Assembly (NCBI GenBank): GCA_930367205.1
Contig: OV884009.1
Coordinates: 105,979,189-106,043,188 of the forward strand
Direction of reading: 5' to 3'
From: Acanthosoma haemorrhoidale
Lineage: Eukaryota; Arthropoda; Insecta; Hemiptera; Acanthosomatidae
Length of the DNA: 64,000 bases
Of this stretch, positions 11,771 through 24,250 are shown piece after piece (position 1 is the stretch's first letter; each line of letters starts with the position of its first letter). The notes beneath the pieces were generated by a model. The model worked only from the letters and a program-made list of their open reading frames with translations, was not told the DNA's origin and did no database searches. The translations under genes were made by a program, and so were the position numbers.

Positions 11771-12344
11771 TTTAGTTTTTATCAAATAAAAAAAAAGAAA
11801 TCCACGAACCTGAACTGAAATCAGAAGGTCTCGGGTTCAAGGCTCAGCCCTATAACCCCTTTTTTTCTTTATCCAGTAATTATTAAATTGGTACTAGTGA
11901 AAAAATTATTTAATTAAGTCGCTTCTCACTTTCTTTCGTGGTCATTTCTTCTCTTATCAGGACGGATACAACAACCACTGCGTCACTGGATATTATTAAT
12001 TTATAATAAATACATTTAAAAAAGGTCCACAGTAATTGTTTAAATTTTATTAATGAGGAACAATGGGCAGTCTTGTTCAATTCATAAATATATTTTCTAA
12101 ATGCGTAAGGTGCCTCTATAATCTAGGCTACAGTTTATTTGCTAATGTGATAAGGAAGAAATATCCACTTAAGGTATCTGCTTCACAGGTACACCTTCAC
12201 AATAAAATGTATACCACTAGTTGGAGAACTGAAAAAAAGTCCCATCAAAGTAATTGTTACCATTAAGGATAAAATATTTATTAATAAAGACAAGCAATAA
12301 AGTGTGAGTCAAGGAAAGTAAGCAAGCTCTTAGCCGAATTCATT
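11771..12344. other. No gene recognised
   Basis: A GGTTCAAGGC box with a following T-run (11853-11880) recalls a pol III B-box as in tRNA-derived SINEs, but no A-box or tRNA fold is apparent. Confidence 0.3.
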
Positions 12345-13600
12345 TGTTTCATTGAAATGTCAGCGTCTATATTTCTTCTCCTGTTTTTAATTTAATTTTG
12401 AATTATAGCTATTTTTTATAACAGTTAATAGTTTATTATAGTTTCCTGGAATGCTTGTAAATATTTTTTAAATTCAGGTGTACACTTCTATTTTTTTGTT
12501 TTCTTAAGTGATGAATCAATTTTTTCGTTGAAATATCAGCGTCTATATTTCTTCTCCTGTTTTTAATTTAATTTTGAATTATAGCTATTTTTTATAACAG
12601 TTAATAGTTTATTATAGTTTCCTGGAATGCTTGTAAATATTTTTTAAATTCAGGTGTACACTTCTATTTTTTTGTTTTCTTAAGTGATGAATCAATTTTT
12701 TCGTTGAAATGTCAGCGTCTATATTTCTTCTCCTGTTTTTAATTTAATTTTGAATTATAGCTATTTTTTATAACAGTTTATAGTTTATTATAGTTTCCTG
12801 GAATGCTTGTAAATATTTTTTAAATTCAGGTGTACACTTCTATTTTTTTGTTTTCCTAAGTGATGAATCATTTTTTTCGTTAAAATATCAGTGTCTATAT
12901 TTCTTCTGCTTTTTTAAATTTAATTTTGAATTATAGCTATTTTTTATAACAGTTAATAGTTTATTATAGTTTCCTGGAATGCTTGTAAATATTTTTTAAA
13001 TTCAGGTGTACACTTCTATTTTTTTGTTTTCTTAAGTGATGAATCAATTTTTTCGTTGAAATATCAGCGTCTATATTTCTTCTCCTGTTTTTAATTTAAT
13101 TTTGAATTATAGCTATTCGTTATAATAGTTTATAGTTTATTATAGTTTCCTGGAATGCTTGTAAATATTTTTTAAATTCAGGTGTACACTTCTATTTTTT
13201 TGTTTTCTTATGTGATGAATCAATTTTTTCGTTGAAATATCAGTGTCTATATTTCTTCTGCTTTTTAAAATTTAATTTTGAATTATAGCTATTCGTTATA
13301 ATAGTTTATAGTTTATTATAGTTTCCTGGAATGCTTGTAAATATTTTTTAAATTCAGGTGTACACTTCTATTTTTTTGTTTTCTTATGTGATGAATCATT
13401 TTTTTCGTTAAAATATCAGTGTCTATATTTCTTCTGCTTTTTTAAATTTAATTTTGAAGTATAGCTATTCGTTATAATAGTTTATAGTTTATTATAGTTT
13501 CCTGGAATGCTTGTAAATATTTTTTAAATTTAGGCATACACTTCTATTTTTTTGTTATCCTAAGTGATGAATCATTTTTTTTGTTAGGCAGGTATGGATT
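12345..13600 (+). repeat. Tandem array of a 176-bp AT-rich repeat, about 7 copies
   Basis: A landmark (GTTGAAAT or GTTAAAAT before TCAG) recurs at 12351, 12527, 12703, 12879, 13055, 13231, 13407 and 13583, each exactly 176 bp apart. Units share TTCCTGGAATGCTTGTAAATATT and CAGGTGTACACTTC blocks. Sub-types differ by TCTCCTG versus TCTGCTT. The exact spacing with few indels suggests young amplification or homogenisation. It forms the left arm of the foldback structure. Confidence 0.95.
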
Positions 13601-14535
13601 TAATTACTAATATCTTCTTAGTATTCGTTGGCAACACAGCCCCAAATTAAATTCTATTTTTTCTGCATTTAAAGTATGTTTGTCTATATTAATTTATACG
13701 TGTCTACATATGTTATCCGATAATGGAAATAAATATCATTTATGTATAATAAAAATGATTTCAACGACCTGAAAATTTAAAAACGTTACCTGACCTAAAA
13801 ATTCTGATTTTTTTTTTTTTGGGTAAAATGCAATAACGATAAACATGGAAATTTTTCACAAACTTGAAAATTTCTAACTACCAACTATTTAAGACTTAAA
13901 GTTGTGTTTTTCTACCATGGTTAAGGCAGCATTACAAAAGGTAATGAAAACAGATATTAAAGAAAATATAGTTTTGAAGGCAACTGAGAAATTATATTTA
14001 ATAGGTTTCAGCCAATTTCAATAGTTTCTTTTGTATTAATGTACTGTTTATTTATTATTTTTTTATTTATTTATTGAAACAACGATTTTTAGTGACCAAG
14101 GTGGTTTGATAAATAAAATGAAGTATTTTTCATATTAGCAGTTTTTTTTTTATCATTTAGAATGTTTTTGAGAAACTCAAACCAAGTCCCACAAGCTTAA
14201 ATTTTGTTTGCATTTATTTAGAAAAATTAAATTTTATATAAAGTTTAGTTTAGAATAATATTGAGAGTTTAGACATAGTAGATTTTAGACTCTATACTCT
14301 AATATATAATTTGGGGATGTGTTGCCGATGAATACTAAGAAGATACTAGTAATTAAATCCATACCTGCCAAACTAAAAAAATAAATGACTCATCACTTAG
14401 GAAAACAAAAAAATAGAAGTGTATTCCTGAATTTAAAAAATATTTACAAGCATTCCGGGAAACTGTAATAAACTATAACAAATAGCTATAATTCAAAGTT
14501 AAATTAAAAACAGGAGAAGAAATATACACAGAGAT
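12345..14535. mobile_element. Foldback-like element with tandem-repeat arm
   Basis: The inner edge of the left array (GGCAGGTATGGATTTAATTA, about 13587) is repeated in reverse complement at about 14345-14370, together with the adjoining 60 bp (CTTCTTAGTATTCGTTGG and its counterpart). One complete 176-bp unit then follows in reverse orientation to about 14530. The arms enclose about 640 bp of unassigned AT-rich sequence (13660-14300) with no transposase motif. Foldback elements of Drosophila have such repeat-filled inverted arms, and Helentron-type elements carry similar satellites. The superfamily here is not established. Terminal duplications could not be identified. Confidence 0.6.
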
Positions 14536-17185
14536 GTTATATTAGATATAGAGTTTAGACATTAGAGATAATATGAAGAGTTTATACACATTTATACACA
14601 GAGACCTCCCTCCATAATATATATTTACCTATAAGCAACTGAAACAGAAAAACAATTAAAATATACCCCATCTAGTTGAGCTGATATTTGGGTTGGGACT
14701 AAGTACGGACTCTTGAGCTGCCAATCACAGGGGAACAATTAATTCTCATGATTAAACAAGTAATAGTTGCCGTGGATTAACTATTTTATCTCACTTGTAA
14801 CGTGATATGATTGTTCACCCGTGCTCAGAGTGTGACCAGAGCTTGACGTGATCACTATCAAATTGATATGGTTATCTTGGTCTGAGCTCAGATTGTAACC
14901 TGAGCTTGACGTAGTCGCTCGTACCTCGATACGACTATCTTCCGTCAAGGGTCATTAATTACTAGTGCTTAATAACTAAATATTTTCCAATCATATCTAA
15001 TTAAAGTTCTCGATGTCCTCATTGATAACATATATCAATGTGCTTTAGTGTACTACCATTACAAAATGTTGTGGCATATCTTGGCTCATTTTTTATTTTA
15101 TTTATGCAATGCTCATTCATATTTGTTTTTGTTTTTTTTAACATGGCTCTTATTCCTTGGATACGTTTGTTATTAAACATTTTCTTTAAACCAATTATTA
15201 ATTTAATAAAGTTCTATCAACTTAATATGACTATCTTCCGTGCACACTTTCACCTTGAGCTTTTTCATTTTATTATTTAGCAAATAAATTTTTTTACATC
15301 AACTATGATGTATATTGTATTTTAAATAATGGTATGTAGTCGTATGTATAGCTATACATATCCGGAAAAGAGGGCGTAGAAGGTGGAAAAAGACGAATGT
15401 GGGGGGGGGGGGCACTTATAAACCTAACCACGAGTTTTCTGTAAATTGGAATGATAGTTATTACAAAATGATTAAAAACATACTCTTTTTTTTATCAAAG
15501 ACACTACATTTTATCAATAATGATTACTCAAAGAAAAAATATACAGGGAGTGACTCGGTCCTCCTCAACATCCGGTCGGATGCTTTGGAACTACTGAGCT
15601 ATTCCTACTCGAGTAAGGACCTTAAGGAAAATGAATCTTCTTTTGCTAAGCTCCCAAACATAAGCACGTGGGCGGGCACAAAGGTTGACGCTACACAATT
15701 TCTATTTCATGTTTTCGAAAGATAGTTTACCTGCTTTGCGGCTTGATATGAAAATATATCACATTTCATTTTGTTTGTAATAGCATCTCGGTCGCAATTA
15801 CATGCTTTTAACAATAAAAAAAAGCAGGTGACCTAAAATAAAGAGCAACAAATAGCTGTTGAAATGGGCGAAGAGCATCTAAAAAATGATACGACTGCAG
15901 TGAAAACTTGAAATATCTTTGCCGAGTACAAGAGTTTGTCGCAATGCCGGCTGTACTTCATGCACTGTTTTTCTTTCTCTTCATTGAAGGAGAACTTAAA
16001 CAAGTAGGAGACAATTGTCTTAAGTCTTATTTATGTACTTTATAAATAATCCAATCTATCTGAATTTTCAAGTTGTAATTAACAACACCTCTGAATGGGG
16101 TTATTACGTGTTCATTGAATCAGAAAAATGGAAATTATCGGGGGAAATAAAAGCGGATTAAAGTTAGGCCCAATTGTCTGTTAACCTTTCTTAAGTCATA
16201 GCACATCAACCTATACAAAATTGAAGGTGGGTCTCTTTTCACCCACGCCAGTTATGGGCATTGTTTTCGGACGGTAACATTTACTAGTTGTTATTTGTAA
16301 AAATTACCAACATGATTTAACATAAGCTATGAAGTATTTTTGATAAACACCTATATATATATATGTGTGTGTCATGAAATTAGACACATGGGATGAAGGG
16401 GCTACTTGCCACGGTTTTGCCACATACGGGCGACTAATCTCTAATTTGGTTTATTTAATTCAAAATAAAGGGATCACGTGGAAAGAAGAGAAGCAGTGCA
16501 CAGAGCGGCAACAGGTGTTGCCATGTATTGCGGGTTCTCACGCTTCTAATTTCGTGATGGCAACTATAGGTTTTTTTTTCCACAATCATTTAAGAAATTT
16601 GAGTTTTTTTTTTTATATATATGAGGATTTACAATATTTAGAATCTGTAAGGAACTAAAAAAACTAAAATGGCATCTAGCGCTTCATATATTTATTGTAG
16701 ATATGCTATATTTGCTATACAGAATAGGGAGTTATATAACTGACTAACTTAATGCATTTATGTTATACAAGTATTCAGAAATTTAAAAGTGGTGGGGATC
16801 ACCCTCTAGACCGGCTGTAGTCTGGCGAAGGAGAGTGCTTACGTTTTCATAAAATGTCTAGGGACCTAGCGGTCATGTCATTGGACAATCCTAAAATGTC
16901 ATTGGAAATCCTCACTTCCCAACACTTCATTTTACATTTTAATATTCTCAAAAAATATTTATATTTATTTTTCTGGCCACAAATGTATTTTACTTGACAA
17001 CCCTCTCCTAACCCGCTTCTTCCTTTCCTTTTCTTTGTCTCTAAAATCGTTTTATATTTCCATTTTTGTCCCAATCACTGAACTTATTTTTCTCCGTACA
17101 CTTAATTTATACTATAAGTGTTGCCATAACGTCTTCCCACTGGTCACGGTGTCTTCCAACACTCCTCCTCAGGATGACTGATATG
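14536..17185. other. No gene recognised; dispersed repeat and G12 run
   Basis: The segment 14950-15080 is a copy of the dispersed repeat at 3070-3185. A run of 12 G occupies 15401-15412. A 108-codon open frame at 15399-15725 (plus) starts inside the G run and shows no known motif. A short TA/TG microsatellite lies near 16353-16371. Confidence 0.45.
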
Positions 17186-17189
17186 TTAA

Positions 17190-17337
17190 CCACCTGTCAC
17201 ATCAATTTCCGGTCCCATTACGATGACTTAATTTTATATTTTACCCCAAAAAATTTTCCATTTTTTGCTGTCTCGGAAACATGACTTAAACCTTATATTC
17301 CCTCCCCACCCGTGCCTAACTATACCTTTCTCGGAGC
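17190..17337 (+). pseudogene. Non-LTR endonuclease domain, N-terminal part
   Basis: The plus-strand reading NFRSHYDDLILYFTPKN, then FFAVSET and a WLKPYIP-like continuation after a frameshift, matches the start of the APE-type endonuclease of Jockey-like elements (NVRSL...SETWL). The conserved Glu of SETWL is a metal ligand in this family. Reading runs directly into the first unit of the 61-bp minisatellite, which begins at the GGV segment of the same domain. Confidence 0.65.
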
Positions 17338-20300
17338 GGAGTAGGCGGTGTGTGCATGACAGACTCAACACCCGAATCCTCCGGCCATGAACGAGTAGGA
17401 TACAGGTGGTGTGTGCATGACAGCCTCAACACCCGAATTCTCCGGCCATGAACGAGTAGGATACAGACGGTGTGTGCATGGCAGCCTCAACACCCTAATC
17501 CTTTGGCCATGAGCGAGTAGAATTCAGGCGGTGTGTGCATGACAGCCTCAACACCCGAATCCTTCGGCCATGAGCGAGTAGAATTCAGGCGGTGTGTGCA
17601 TGACAGCCTCAACACCCGAATCCTTCGGCCATGAGCGAGTAGGATACAGGCGGTGTGTGCATGACAGCCTCAACACCCGAATCCTTCGGCCATGAGCGAG
17701 TAGAATTCAGGCTGTGTGTGCATGACTGCCTCGACACCCGAATCCTCCGGCCATGAGCGAGTAGAATTCAGGCGGTGTGTGCATGACAGACTCAACACCC
17801 GAATCCTCCGGCCATGAACGAGTAGGATACAGGTGGTGTGTGCATGACAGCCTCAACGCCCTAATCCTTTGGCCATGAGCGAGTAGAATTCAGGCGGTGT
17901 GTGCATGACAGCCACAACACCCGAATCCTCCGGCCATGAACGAGTAGGATACAGGCGGTGTGTGCATGACTGCCTCGACACCCGAATCCTCCGGCCATGA
18001 GCGAGTAGGATACAGGCGGTGTGTGCGTGGCAGCCTCAACACCCTAATCCTTTGGCCATGAACGAGTAGGATACAGGCGGTGTGTGCATGACTGCCTCGA
18101 CACCCGAATCCTCCGGCCATGAGCGAGTAGGATACAGGCGGTGTGTGCATGACTGCCTCGACACCCGAATCCTCCGGCCATGAGCGAGTAGGATACAGGT
18201 GGTGTGTGCATGGCAGCCTCAACACCCGAATCCTCCGGCCATGAACGAGTAGGATACAGGCGGTGTGTGCATGGCAGCCTCAACACCCTAATCCTTTGGC
18301 CATGAGCGAGTAGAATTCAGGCGGTGTGTGCATGACAGCCTCAACATCCGAATCCTTCGGCCATGAGCGAGTAGGATACAGGCGGTGTGTGCATGACAGA
18401 CTCAACACCCGAATCCTCCGGCCATGAACGAGTAGGATACAGGTGGTGTGTGCATGGCAGCCTCAACGCCCTAATCCTTTGGCCATGAGCGAGTAGAATT
18501 CAGGCGGTGTGTGCATGACAGCCACAACACCCGAATCCTCCGGCCATGAACGAGTAGGATACAGGCGGTGTGTGCATGACTGCCTCGACACCCGAATCCT
18601 CCGGCCATGAGCGAGTAGGATACAGGCGGTGTGTGCATGGCAGCCTCAACACCCTAATCCTTTGGCCATGAGCGAGTAGAATTCAGGCGGTGTGTGCATG
18701 GCAGCCTCAATGCCCTAATCCTTTGGCCATGAGCGAGTAGAATTCAGGCGGTGTGTGCATGACAGCCACAACACCCGAATCCTCCGGCCATGAACGAGTA
18801 GGATACAGGCGGTGTGTGCATGACTGCCTCGACACCCGAATCCTCCGGCCATGAGCGAGTAGGATACAGGCGGTGTGTGCATGGCAGCCTCAACACCCTA
18901 ATCCTTTGGCCATGAACGAGTAGGATACAGGCGGTGTGTGCATGACTGCCTCGACACCCGAATCCTCCGGCCATGAGCGAGTAGGATACAGGCGGTGTGT
19001 GCATGACTGCCTCGACACCCGAATCCTCCGGCCATGAGCGAGTAGGATACAGGTGGTGTGTGCATGGCAGCCTCAACACCCGAATCCTCCGGCCATGAAC
19101 GAGTAGGATACAGGCGGTGTGTGCATGGCAGCCTCAACACCCTAATCCTTTGGCCATGAGCGAGTAGAATTCAGGCGGTGTGTGCATGACAGCCTCAACA
19201 CCCGAATCCTTCGGCCATGAGCGAGTAGGATACAGGCGGTGTGTGCATGACAGACTCAACACCCGAATCCTCCGGCCATGAGCGAGTAGGATACAGGTGG
19301 TGTGTGCATGGCAGCCTCAACACCCGAATCCTCCGGCCATGAGCGAGTAGAATTCAGGCGGTGTGTGCATGACTGCCTCGACACCCGAATCCTCCGGCCA
19401 TGAGCGAGTAGGATACAGGCGGTGTGTGCATGACTGCCTCGACACCCGAATCCTCCGGCCATGAGCGAGTAGGATACAGGCGGTGTGTGCATGACTGCCT
19501 CCACACCCGAATCCTCCGGCCATGAGCGAGTAGGATACAGGCGGTGTGTGCATGACTGCCTCCACACCCGAATCCTCCGGCCATGAGCGAGTAGGACACA
19601 GGTGGTGTGTGCATGACAGCCTCAACACCCGAATCCTTCGGCCATGAGCGAGTAGGATACAGGCGGTGTGTGCATGACAGCCTCAACACCCGAATCCTCC
19701 GGCCATGAGCGAGTAGGATACAGGCGGTGTGTGCATGACTGCCTCCACACCCGAATCCTCCGGCCATGAGCGAGTAGGATACAAGCGGTGTGTGCATGAC
19801 TGCCTCCACACCCGAATCCTCCGGCCATGAGTGAGTAGGATACAGGTGGTGTGTGCATGACAGCCTCAACACCCGAATCCTTCGGCCATGAGCGAGTAGG
19901 ATACAGGCGGTGTGTGCATGACAGCCTCAACACCCGAATCCTTTGGCCATGAGCGAGTAGGATACAGGCGGTGTGTGCATGACAGCCTCCACACCCGAAT
20001 CCTCCGGCCATGAGCGAGTAGGATACAGGTGGTGTGTGCATGACAGCCTCAACACCCGAATCCTTCGGGCATGAGCGAGTAGGATACAGGCGGTGTGTGC
20101 ATGACAGCCTCAACACCCGAATCCTCCGACCATGAGCGAGTAGAATTCAGGCGGTGTGTGCATGACAGCCTCAACACCCAAATCCTTCGGCCATGAGCGA
20201 GTAGAATTCAGGCGGTGTGTGCATGACAGCCTCAACACCTGAATCCTTCGGCCATGAGCGAGTAGGATACAGGCGGTGTGTGCATGACAGCCTCAACACC

Positions 20301-20490
20301 CGAATCCTCCGACCATGAGCGAGTAGAATTCAGGCGGTGTGTGCATGACAGCCTCAACACCTGAATCCTTCGACCATGAGCGAGTAGAATTCAGGCGGTG
20401 TGTGCATGACAGCCTCAACACCTGAATCCTTCGGCCATGAGCGAGTAGGATTCAAGCGGTGTGTGCATGACAGCCTCAAAACCCGAATTC
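17338..20490 (+). repeat. 61-bp minisatellite, about 52 copies
   Basis: Units such as GGCGGTGTGTGCATGACAGC...GAGCGAGTAGGATACA repeat every 61 bp over about 3.15 kb. Sub-types differ at AGGATACAG versus AGAATTCAG, CCTCAAC versus TGCCTCGAC, and CCGG versus TTCGG. A rare GACAGACTC variant marks 17358, 17785, 18395 and 19249, that is 0, 7, 17 and 31 units. In-frame flanks on both sides belong to one non-LTR endonuclease domain, and a single-copy relative of the unit is present at about 63250-63300. The array therefore arose by amplifying a piece of the retrotransposon. Long minus-strand open frames inside it follow from the repeat and are not genes. Confidence 0.95.
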
Positions 20491-20825
20491 TTTAATACGG
20501 CCCTCCCATTCCGAAATATTGAGCTCCTTGTCAAAATTTTCTGCAACTTCCACCCCATTCTATATACTGGTGTTTATCGTCGTTCACGAGTGCCTTTTGA
20601 GGCCAATTTTTTATTCAACCGTGTGAAATTTCGTTCCTCTTTCATACAAGGTCCATTCCTTTTCCTTGTCTTCGATCTCCTTGTTACAATATTCTACAGT
20701 CTACTCCTGGAGCACAAGATACAGTCTCCATTACCTTTCTACTCTTTCCCAGGGAGCAGTAGCGTGCGAATCGTTCCTTCCTCCCTCACACTACTGCCCT
20801 CTGGAATTCTAATGGTGACTTAAAA
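20478..20825 (+). pseudogene. Non-LTR endonuclease domain, continuation after the minisatellite
   Basis: The last unit reads on without a break into KPEFFNTALPFRNIELLVKI, then FHPILYTGVYR and RSRVPFEANFLF. FRNIELL-VKI and the I-x-x-GVYRP-like strand are typical for the middle of the APE endonuclease domain. Downstream residues are no longer recognisable. At about 20825 the sequence meets another Jockey-like piece on the opposite strand. Confidence 0.65.
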
Positions 20826-20854
20826 AGGGGTATTTACTATTGTTCTCAGGACGT

Positions 20855-21112
20855 TTGATTGAAAGGATTGGATACGCTTGATGTTCAACTTTTTTCCTGT
20901 CCCCCATAACTCTATTCCGTATGTCTAGATTGGCTTAAGTATAACTTTGTAAATTAGTAATTTGTTTTCTATTGAGAGATGGGATGTCCTTTGAAGTAGT
21001 GTGTACAGTTGTCCAAATCGTCTGTTTAGTTCTTGTCTTTTTAGCCTCGTATGTGGGTTCCAGGTCAGCTGTTTGTCGAGATGGAAGCTTAAGTACCGTA
21101 CAAACTCGGATA
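20855..21112 (-). pseudogene. Jockey-like RT C-terminal fragment, minus strand
   Basis: Minus-strand residues include VRYLSFHLDKQLTW, RRFGQLYTLLQR, LSIENKLLIYKVILKPI, a stop in place of Trp, TYGIELWGTGKKLNIKRIQS. This is the RT thumb/connector of the same family as 3526-3978, here extending further N-terminal (the LGxxLDxxLTW block). A nonsense codon in the TYGIELWG region shows inactivity. It lies tail-to-tail with the endonuclease fragment, so they are separate insertions or an inversion junction. Confidence 0.75.
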
Positions 21113-23995
21113 CAGGGAGAGGAATGGAATTAAAAGAAACTAGTGGACAAGACTTGCGGTAGATGTATCAATTTAATAGTATTCATTTAATATCGTGATG
21201 TATCAATCTTGTTCAGACTGTTGTTTTTTTTTGTTAGTATGTGGGGATCATCTATAACTGTATTTGCTAAATGCAGTTAAATATTTTTTTACTGAGGTTT
21301 ACAATTTATTTTACATTATAATTTTTTTTTTTGTAGGGCTTCATCTTACATTGAGCTTTCATGGCATCATTGAAATTGTTTTAATTATTGTTTACCCTAT
21401 AATCCCCTATTGTACAAACCATATGCCAGCCCCTATACTGCTTTGCTTCCTTTGTACAGGTTCGGTCTCTCACTAATTTATTATAGTGTCACTATTGCGT
21501 ACGACAATAATTTCTTATGTTAGTAGCAATAGATCGTTATTTTACTCAATGGTTCATTCCTGTTGTTAATGTGCACTTTTTTTTCTCTCTCTTTACATTT
21601 ATTTTTGTTACAAATACACTTAACATTTATTATAAATACGCTGATAGTTACACCTACACACAATTATTCTTTAAACCGATTAACGTTGATATTCAGTAAA
21701 GAGTCTTTAATTGAAAATTAAGTTAGTAAAATAACTGTTTGTCCTTAACGATCACTAATAAATTTGACTATAGACTGCTTTTCGAAAGAAGAATATTCAG
21801 AAATATCTAAAATATGAGCTTCTGGAGTTTATATTATTTAAAATATTTACTAGAGAACGTTACAGATCTAAAATCAATACGTGATACTATAAATAAAATT
21901 TGTAATTGCATTGCATAAGATAAAGGATCAATAACAACAGAGCTATGACGCAATAAAACAGTTTAAGGTCCACCAACTGGTTGCAATATTTATGTATAAT
22001 TAAATTGGGCTTTTTCATTACTTCAGAGCACAATCTACACCATTCCCCCACCATACTTTTCTACCCTTATCGAATAAACTAATCTTTTCTTTCCAGTCAC
22101 CTCTTTACTAATCATTTTAATTAAAAGCATCTGGTACTGGTTTTCTGGATTTTCTAGTCAATATTTATATTTAAAAAAAAAAGAGAAACTTTGCCTTGAA
22201 ACAAAATTAAAATATTTTCTATGGGACAATAATCAGTTGTCATCAATGAGCCTTACGATTTATCACTTAAATCCATAGATTCGAACTCGGTTCACATATC
22301 AGAATCTATTGAAAAAAACAGGTATTTTCGTAATTAATGATTGAATTTTTTTTATTTTAAAAGATCATTATTTAAAAACTGTGCGATGCATATATGTTGG
22401 CGGGGTAAGTTAAATTGTAATAATGATAAAAAGATTTGCGAAATATATGAATTTAACTTGCTTTGAGATTGGACATGAATTATATATGGCGATGTCATGG
22501 TAGGAAGAGGTGAAATAGGTAAACACTGTGGATACTGGGACATGAACCAAACATTCAAACATTACAGCACCCCGGGCCAGAGGTGAAAGTTGCGGCCTTG
22601 GATGTCCATTCTCACACTTTCGTTTTCCAAGCTCTGCTGTTCATTCTCCTGTCGTCTCAATGTTACATTTCTTAATCCCTATGCCTCTCCATGGGAGGAT
22701 CCTCTTCTATGCCAGCTTCCGGTTCAAGTAGCCTACCTACAATTTTTCAACAAAATATGAAAAGTTGCTTGTATAAAGACAAAGCTGCACATAACCAACA
22801 AGCACACCGTTAAATTTCTAAATAAAAGCTAACAGCATTTATTCCGTTGAATTTTGAATCCATCCTCCATAATAGAGATTTTTTAAAACTTTTTTAGCTT
22901 GCTGGCATTCAACCGCGGAGAGCAAGGTTTCATTGTAGGGGGGGGCAGGTCGCGGATCACTCAGCCTCGTGATGATAAATGAGTAGCTATTTGAGTAAAG
23001 AAGTAGAAAACTTTTAATGAAAGCGGAAACAAAGATTGAAAGGTAAAAGGCCCAACGCAGACCACGTGCCTCCTCGCACATCAGCTTTTTCCTCCAGCTG
23101 TTGGGACAGAATCATTTTTCTAAACACCTAAATGTTCCCTTCACTGTATCGGCAACTTCTTGTCTGAGTGCTTCAAATAAACTTCGTTAACATTACCTGC
23201 TTTTAGTAAAGTATTAAGTAATGTTGTTTACCTGAAGAAAAACATTCTATTTAAAATTCTGTTTCCAAGAAGTAAAAGGCATAAATATTGTTTGTGGGGA
23301 GTAAAATATTATGTAGTGGCGTATTCCTGAAGTAAAAGTTTAGATAACATGGCGGGTTGAGCGTATATCATCGTGTTCTTCAAGTTAACTTGGTAGAATT
23401 GTGTGCTTAAGTCAAAGCTTAAATAATGTTCCATGTTTGTAGTGGAAGCTTAAATAAACATTGTGTCCCCCGACTAATTGTGAACTGAATTAAACATATT
23501 GTTTTTCCATCTTTGCCTCATTAAAGTTTATTTTTGAGGAATGCTGTTAACATTGGGCATTTAATTAATTTAAAATAGAAATAATCTTACCGTAAGCAGA
23601 TAAACAATGAATAGCGATTAAAATTTATTATATTTTATGTTATATCGGAAAGAGATGAAGCTTTCAATGGAAGTAGCAAGGGCATGGACAGTTGCTCTAA
23701 TTCGCCACAATGGCCTCACCGAGTCATCACATTTTTTTCTTCTCCTCAGCGTTTTCTGCTTGGCCAAAAACTCTTTTGCGATTTCTGTAAAATTAATGAG
23801 GTTTAATTAAACTCCCTGCTAAATATTACCGACCAACCACCTTCCAAAGGCACCGTCTTCTTAAATTTACTTCATTACCTTGTAAGTTTTTTTCATTAAT
23901 TAGCGTTTGGATACAATATCAATTCAACAGTTCCGATTCAGTACGGTATGTTTATTTCCATCTGGATAAAATACTAAAATGGGTCCAACATACGA
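21113..23995. other. No gene recognised
   Basis: AT-rich sequence with only short open frames and no familiar motifs. A poly-G run of seven lies near 22939. Confidence 0.45.
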
Positions 23996-24185
23996 GAGAG
24001 GCCAAAAGACAGAAACTAAACAGATGCTTTGTACAACTCTATAGACTACTTCAAAAGCATGTCATCTTCCAAAATACTCAAACCATCTTAAAACCAATCT
24101 TGGCATATAGCAAAGCACTCAAACATCAGGTGCATCTAATCCTTACAATCAAAATTCTGTGGAACCGAACCAAATCCTCACTTCT
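23996..24185 (+). mobile_element. Decayed Jockey-like RT fragment
   Basis: In mixed frames the plus strand resembles the RT connector: AKRQKLNRCF, VQLYRLLQKH, an ILKPILAYS-like piece and IKALKHQV. It matches the order of the 3.5-kb copy but with numerous substitutions. Confidence 0.5.
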
Positions 24186-24250
24186 ATGTCACCAATAAAA
24201 ACCTATACACACAGGGATCTGTTTTACCATTTAAAAAAGGCAACACAAAT

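Noticed and set aside
11850..11880. tRNA-derived SINE head
   Set aside because: A single B-box-like motif and T-run are not enough; no A-box could be placed.
15399..15725. 108-codon plus-strand gene
   Set aside because: It starts inside a G12 run, has no motif and no supporting context.
17890..20116. Long overlapping minus-strand open frames (up to 172 codons) in the 61-bp array
   Set aside because: They exist in all three frames because the repeat unit lacks stops and 61 is not a multiple of three. The peptide is merely the unit read in rotation.
17338..20490. CRISPR-like array
   Set aside because: The units abut without unique spacers, and the host is a eukaryote.
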